DNA from: Acidobacteriaceae bacterium
GTDB lineage: Bacteria; Acidobacteriota; Terriglobia; Terriglobales; Acidobacteriaceae
Assembly: GCA_003167305.1 (NCBI GenBank)
Contig: PMTP01000109.1
Span: forward strand, 30,749-37,139
Direction of reading: 5' to 3'
Length of the DNA: 6,391 nt
Every line of letters starts with the position of its first letter. Position 1 is the stretch's first letter. Under the pieces are notes generated by a model. The model was not told the DNA's origin. It saw nothing but the letters and a program-made list of their open reading frames with translations, and searched no databases. The position numbers were made by a program, and so were the translations under genes. Below, one piece after another: positions 5,790-6,391 of the stretch.

Positions 5790-6391
5790 ATGAGCGGACG
5801 CGGCCTCATCCTCGGCATTGAATCTTCCTGCGACGAAACGGCGGCGGCGGTGGTGGAGCGTGGTTCGCGCACGCTTTCTTCGGTCGTAGCCTCGCAGATC
5901 GCCACGCACGCTCGCTACGGCGGGGTAGTGCCGGAGCTGGCCAGCCGCGAGCATCTGCGCGCCATTGTGCCGGTGGTGCGAGCGGCGCTGGCAGAGGCTG
6001 GCATCACGCTGGCGGACCTGGACGCCGTCGCCGTGACCGCGGGGCCGGGATTGGCCGGCGCGCTGCTGGTGGGAATCACCTACGCCAAGGCGCTGGCCTT
6101 CGCGCAGGGGCTGCCGCTGATTGCCGTCAACCACCTGGATGGGCACATTCATGCGGTGCTGCTGCATGAGCGTGAGTCTTCGCCGGAGGAAGGCGGGGGT
6201 TTCAACCCTCGCATAATGCCCACAGAATCCACGTGGGCTGGTAGGGATGGGTTTCAACCCATCCAATTATCCCCTGAGGGAAACTCCTCCAAAGCCAACG
6301 AACCGGCTCTGGCGCTGGTCGTCTCCGGCGGGCACACGCACCTCTATCTCTGCCGCCCTGCGCACGGCGCGTGGAGTTACTCGCTGGTGGG
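5790..6391 (+). CDS. tsaD: tRNA N6-threonylcarbamoyladenosine transferase TsaD, 3'-truncated by the window edge, with an in-frame insertion
   Basis: TsaD transfers the threonylcarbamoyl group to A37 of ANN-decoding tRNAs, working with TsaB, TsaC and TsaE. 200 complete codons are present out of roughly 340 usual for the family, plus an insertion. Motifs: [15 protein letters not shown] (8-22, ASKHA phosphate loop region), [12 protein letters not shown] (44-55), [14 protein letters not shown] (82-95), metal ligands His115 and His119 in NHLDGH, and [14 protein letters not shown] (174-187). Family members I know have only a short loop between the HxxxH metal site and the VSGGHT strand. Here about residues 129-169 are extra, with GFNPR, GFQP and SPEG peptides encoded by a palindromic repeat. 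An in-frame TAA at 5778 makes ATG 5790 the first possible start. No Shine-Dalgarno is visible, so initiation may be weak or leaderless. Confidence 0.93.
   Translation, partial: MSGRGLILGIESSCDETAAAVVERGSRTLSSVVASQIATHARYGGVVPELASREHLRAIVPVVRAALAEAGITLADLDAVAVTAGPGLAGALLVGITYAKALAFAQGLPLIAVNHLDGHIHAVLLHERESSPEEGGGFNPRIMPTESTWAGRDGFQPIQLSPEGNSSKANEPALALVVSGGHTHLYLCRPAHGAWSYSLV
6193..6282 (+). repeat. REP-like palindromic element inserted in frame in tsaD
   Basis: A run of inverted repeats lies inside tsaD. They are GGGTT-TC-AACCC (6197-6208), GCCCAC with GTGGGC (6218-6223 / 6233-6238, 9-nt loop), and the strong hairpin GGATGGGTT-TC-AACCCATCC (6245-6264; 9-bp stem, 2-nt loop). The motif CCCCTGAGGGAA follows at 6271-6282. 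That last motif is the exact reverse complement of TTCCCTCAGGGG in the cca element, so the two elements share a module. The frame stays open through the element and adds about 30 residues. The edges are approximate. Confidence 0.75.

Noticed and set aside
5763..6266. 167-aa minus-strand frame at the right end
   Set aside because: It is antisense to tsaD, which is unambiguous on the plus strand.

Overview
The window looks like a piece of chromosome from a GC-rich, Gram-negative soil-type bacterium, most likely an acidobacterium (Terriglobia/Acidobacteriaceae-like). The grounds are the style of the KDG kinase and SDR pair, a secreted GH79 enzyme, a small secreted four-cysteine protein of a kind I associate with that phylum, and short palindromic GGGCTAAAGCCC / GGGTTTCAACCC elements. 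The assignment is an inference from gene content, not from a marker gene.

Left half (1-3578, + strand): three genes in tandem with gaps of 35 and 45 nt, probably one operon for using glucuronides. They are a PfkB-family 2-keto-3-deoxygluconate kinase (5' end outside the window), an SDR D-mannonate oxidoreductase (fructuronate reductase), and an exported heparanase-like GH79 glycoside hydrolase. GH79 would release glucuronic acid outside the cytoplasm. The SDR reduces fructuronate to mannonate, and KdgK phosphorylates the KDG that forms from mannonate. The isomerase (UxaC), dehydratase (UxuA) and uptake steps are not in the window.

Middle (3604-5287, - strand): a CCA-adding tRNA nucleotidyltransferase with an HD domain. 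It is followed 40 nt downstream by a 42-residue, very highly charged small gene with a textbook Shine-Dalgarno. The small gene ends 25 nt from the convergent GH79 stop.

Right part (5288-6391, + strand): a 50-bp divergent intergenic region, a secreted 123-aa four-cysteine protein of unknown function, a 19-bp tandem repeat directly before the next start codon, and tsaD (tRNA t6A synthesis), which runs off the right edge.

Most striking observation: both tRNA-maturation genes, cca and tsaD, carry an in-frame insertion built from short palindromic repeats. The two inserts share the 12-mer CCCCTGAGGGAA in the same orientation and same reading frame relative to their host gene (giving Pro-Glu-Gly). 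Each also has a 20-nt hairpin (9-bp stem, 2-nt loop) of the same design, read in the frame that gives Gly-Phe-x-Pro. This resembles the protein-coding palindromic elements known from Rickettsia, here apparently from an unrelated REP-like family.
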